Source: Opitutus sp. GAS368
GTDB lineage: Bacteria > Verrucomicrobiota > Verrucomicrobiia > Opitutales > Opitutaceae
DNA: 6,331 nucleotides
Direction of reading: 5' to 3'
NCBI GenBank assembly: GCA_945862035.1
Contig: CAMAXB010000181.1
Location: 1-6,331, forward strand
Of this stretch, positions 5,566-6,331 are shown in pieces. The stretch's first letter is position 1; each line of letters opens with the position of its first letter. Below the pieces are notes generated by a model. That model worked only from the letters and a program-made list of their open reading frames with translations. It was not told where the DNA came from and searched no databases. The position numbers and the translations under genes are program-made.

Positions 5566-6027
5566 TCAGTTGCGATGCTTGCACACGCCGGTCTGTTTGA
5601 GCGTGATGCAGTGGGCGGTGACCTGCAGCCGCTGAGAGACCGGCGTGAGACCGAGCTTGGAGGAAACGGAATTCCCGTACCACTCCATGAACGGTGCGTT
5701 GATCTCGAAAATCTTGTCGCAATCGAGGCAGATCACCTGCGCGACCTGCGCATTGTTGTCCGGATTGGGAAGGTAGTACTTCAGGTTCTTGCCGATATCG
5801 ACCTCCCGCAGCAGGGCGCTCTCGATCATGATCGGCAGCGTCCGGTACACGGTGGCCCGCGAAACGGAGTCATCGATCGCCCGGGCGTGGTCGAGGAGTT
5901 CCTCGGCCGTGAAGTGATCGGTCTGCGCAAAAGCCGCCTCAAAAATCGCCAGGCGCTGGTTGGTGACGCGGAGCCCTTTGGTGGCGAGATGGGACTTAAA
6001 CTTTTCTCGGGCCGGGGCTTTGCTCAC
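5566..6027 (-). CDS. Fur-family transcriptional regulator with altered metal site
   Basis: The 153-aa protein has the Fur layout. The winged-helix DNA-binding half includes LRVTNQRLAIFEAAF (19-33), HFTAEELL (38-45) and the recognition-helix signature SRATVYRTL (56-64). A dimerisation half contains CLDC (100-103), the first structural zinc pair. A second CxxC is absent; the end reads GVCKHRN, so Cys149 with His151 might substitute. The canonical HHDH sensing motif before the CxxC is QVAQ (94-97), and the usual Glu near position 85 is also missing, while His38 and Glu108 remain. It still reads as a DNA-binding Fur protein, but Fe, Zn or Mn sensing cannot be assumed. I chose GTG at 6027; an open frame to 6270 would add 81 residues without family similarity and run into the priA start. 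It is divergent from priA and followed by the TPR gene. Confidence 0.9.
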   Translation of the reverse strand: MSKAPAREKFKSHLATKGLRVTNQRLAIFEAAFAQTDHFTAEELLDHARAIDDSVSRATVYRTLPIMIESALLREVDIGKNLKYYLPNPDNNAQVAQVICLDCDKIFEINAPFMEWYGNSVSSKLGLTPVSQRLQVTAHCITLKQTGVCKHRN

Positions 6028-6033
6028 ACGCCA

Positions 6034-6063
6034 AATCTCTGAACCCGCCGGGCAGGGTGTCAA
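6034..6063 (-). promoter_or_regulatory. Possible fur promoter (perfect -35)
   Basis: On the minus strand a perfect TTGACA lies at 6063-6058. Eighteen bases on is GAGATT (6039-6034), which matches the -10 consensus at three of six positions; a 17-bp spacing gives the poorer AGAGAT. Initiation 6-7 nt later would fall at or next to the GTG start at 6027, implying a leaderless or nearly leaderless mRNA. The -35 is good; the -10 is weak. Confidence 0.35.
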
Positions 6064-6196
6064 CCCGATCGTTCGCCGGGGGCATGGGCCTTGGGGGCTC
6101 AGGACAACTTCCGCTCCGGTCCTCGTTCGCATTCCCGCGTTTGGGCCCCATTCATGCGCTCGCTCGGCATGATCCCGCTGCACGCGCGGCGGGGCG

Positions 6197-6233
6197 AGCA
6201 CCGGGCGTGATCCGGGGCTCACGCCCCCGTGCT
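6197..6233 (+). promoter_or_regulatory. Strong hairpin in priA leader
   Basis: AGCAC (6197-6201) pairs with GTGCT (6229-6233), and GGGCGTGA (6203-6210) pairs perfectly with TCACGCCC (6219-6226). This gives 13 bp of stem with a 1x2 internal loop and an 8-nt apical loop. It ends 35 bp before the priA ATG. No T run follows, so it is not a simple terminator. It could act in the priA 5' UTR or as a DNA palindrome bound by a protein. Confidence 0.6.
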
Positions 6234-6240
6234 TGCACGG
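6227..6240 (+). promoter_or_regulatory. Second, overlapping hairpin (CUUG tetraloop)
   Basis: CCGTGCTTGCACGG is a perfect inverted repeat. As RNA it folds to a 5-bp stem closed by G-C around a CUUG loop, a known stable tetraloop. It shares bases 6227-6233 with the right arm of the preceding hairpin, so the outer helix of that hairpin and this one cannot coexist. Confidence 0.5.
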
Positions 6241-6268
6241 CTCCCGGCGGCCCGTCATCACCCCAAGC

Positions 6269-6331
6269 ATGATCGTGGGCGTTCATCCCCTCGCGGGCTT
6301 CGACAAGCTGCTGCACTACAAGGTGCCGGAG
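6269..6331 (+). CDS. priA: Primosomal protein N' (PriA), N-terminal 21 codons
   Basis: The frame opens at ATG 6269 and stays open to the window end. The 21 residues (MIVGVHPLAGFDKLLHYKVP then E) fit the start of PriA: a short beta strand, a Leu/Phe-Asp-Lys turn, then the F/H-Y-x-V-P motif of the 3'-DNA-end-binding domain. PriA is the helicase that restarts stalled replication forks. Only this fragment is visible, so neither helicase motifs nor zinc-binding cysteines can be checked. No Shine-Dalgarno sequence precedes the ATG; the leader carries two overlapping hairpins. Identification rests on a short motif and on the end being exactly in frame. Confidence 0.78.
   Translation, partial: MIVGVHPLAGFDKLLHYKVPE

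Larger units (their letters stand above)
6028..6268. other. Divergent fur/priA intergenic region
   Basis: This 241-bp stretch separates the fur start from the priA start. It contains the possible fur promoter on the left and two overlapping inverted repeats near priA on the right. The middle (about 6064-6190) is GC-rich with no gene or recognised motif, and no clear priA promoter or A+T-rich Fur-box-like palindrome was found. Confidence 0.6.

Noticed and set aside
6028..6270. N-terminal extension of the Fur protein by 81 residues
   Set aside because: The extra residues are Pro/Arg-rich, unlike any Fur protein, and the start would overlap the priA start codon.
1..6331. tRNA, rRNA or other known RNA genes
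   Set aside because: No cloverleaf, conserved T-loop sequence or rRNA-like segment was recognised on either strand.

Overview
The window is GC-rich and gene-dense and looks like an ordinary chromosomal housekeeping segment of a Gram-negative bacterium. It carries a lipoprotein, a signal-peptide M23 peptidase, de novo NAD synthesis, a Fur-type regulator and primosome genes. The gene content, the TPR end-of-group protein and the degenerate CATTSSN-type 7-bp repeats suggest Verrucomicrobiota, perhaps the Opitutaceae. That placement comes from recollection and style, not from a marker gene. || Layout. Positions 1-670 (minus) hold the N-terminal part of a lipoprotein with an IPT/TIG-like Ig fold. 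A 49-bp AT-rich divergent gap separates it from hemW (720-1952, plus), a radical-SAM heme chaperone. An M23 (LytM-type) peptidase follows on the plus strand (2023-3045), possibly with a coupled 48-codon ORF at its 3' end (3042-3188). Everything from 3178 to 6027 is on the minus strand. Read in transcription order it is a Fur-family regulator (6027-5566), a TPR end-of-group protein 4 bp downstream (5561-5193), a 240-bp repeat-rich spacer, quinolinate synthase nadA (4952-3972), and a membrane-anchored coiled-coil protein of unknown function (3945-3178). At the right edge, divergent from fur, priA begins (6269 onward; first 21 codons). || How the genes relate. fur and the TPR gene form a tight pair, as do nadA and the coiled-coil gene. 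HemW and NadA both need [4Fe-4S] clusters, so a Fur-type regulator nearby is thematically consistent, but no Fur box was recognised. || Main points of interest. (1) A family of degenerate 7-bp tandem repeats forms three arrays between the TPR gene and nadA, the outer two inverted to each other, and a fourth related array lies inside the hemW reading frame. (2) The Fur protein keeps its DNA-binding helix and one CxxC but has lost the HHDH metal-sensing motif. (3) The fur/priA divergent region holds a 13-bp-stem hairpin and a second, mutually exclusive hairpin. (4) fur may be leaderless. (5) HemW has HNLATW in place of HNxxYW. (6) A possible small gene is coupled to the peptidase gene. I see no tRNA, rRNA, CRISPR array, transposase or phage gene.
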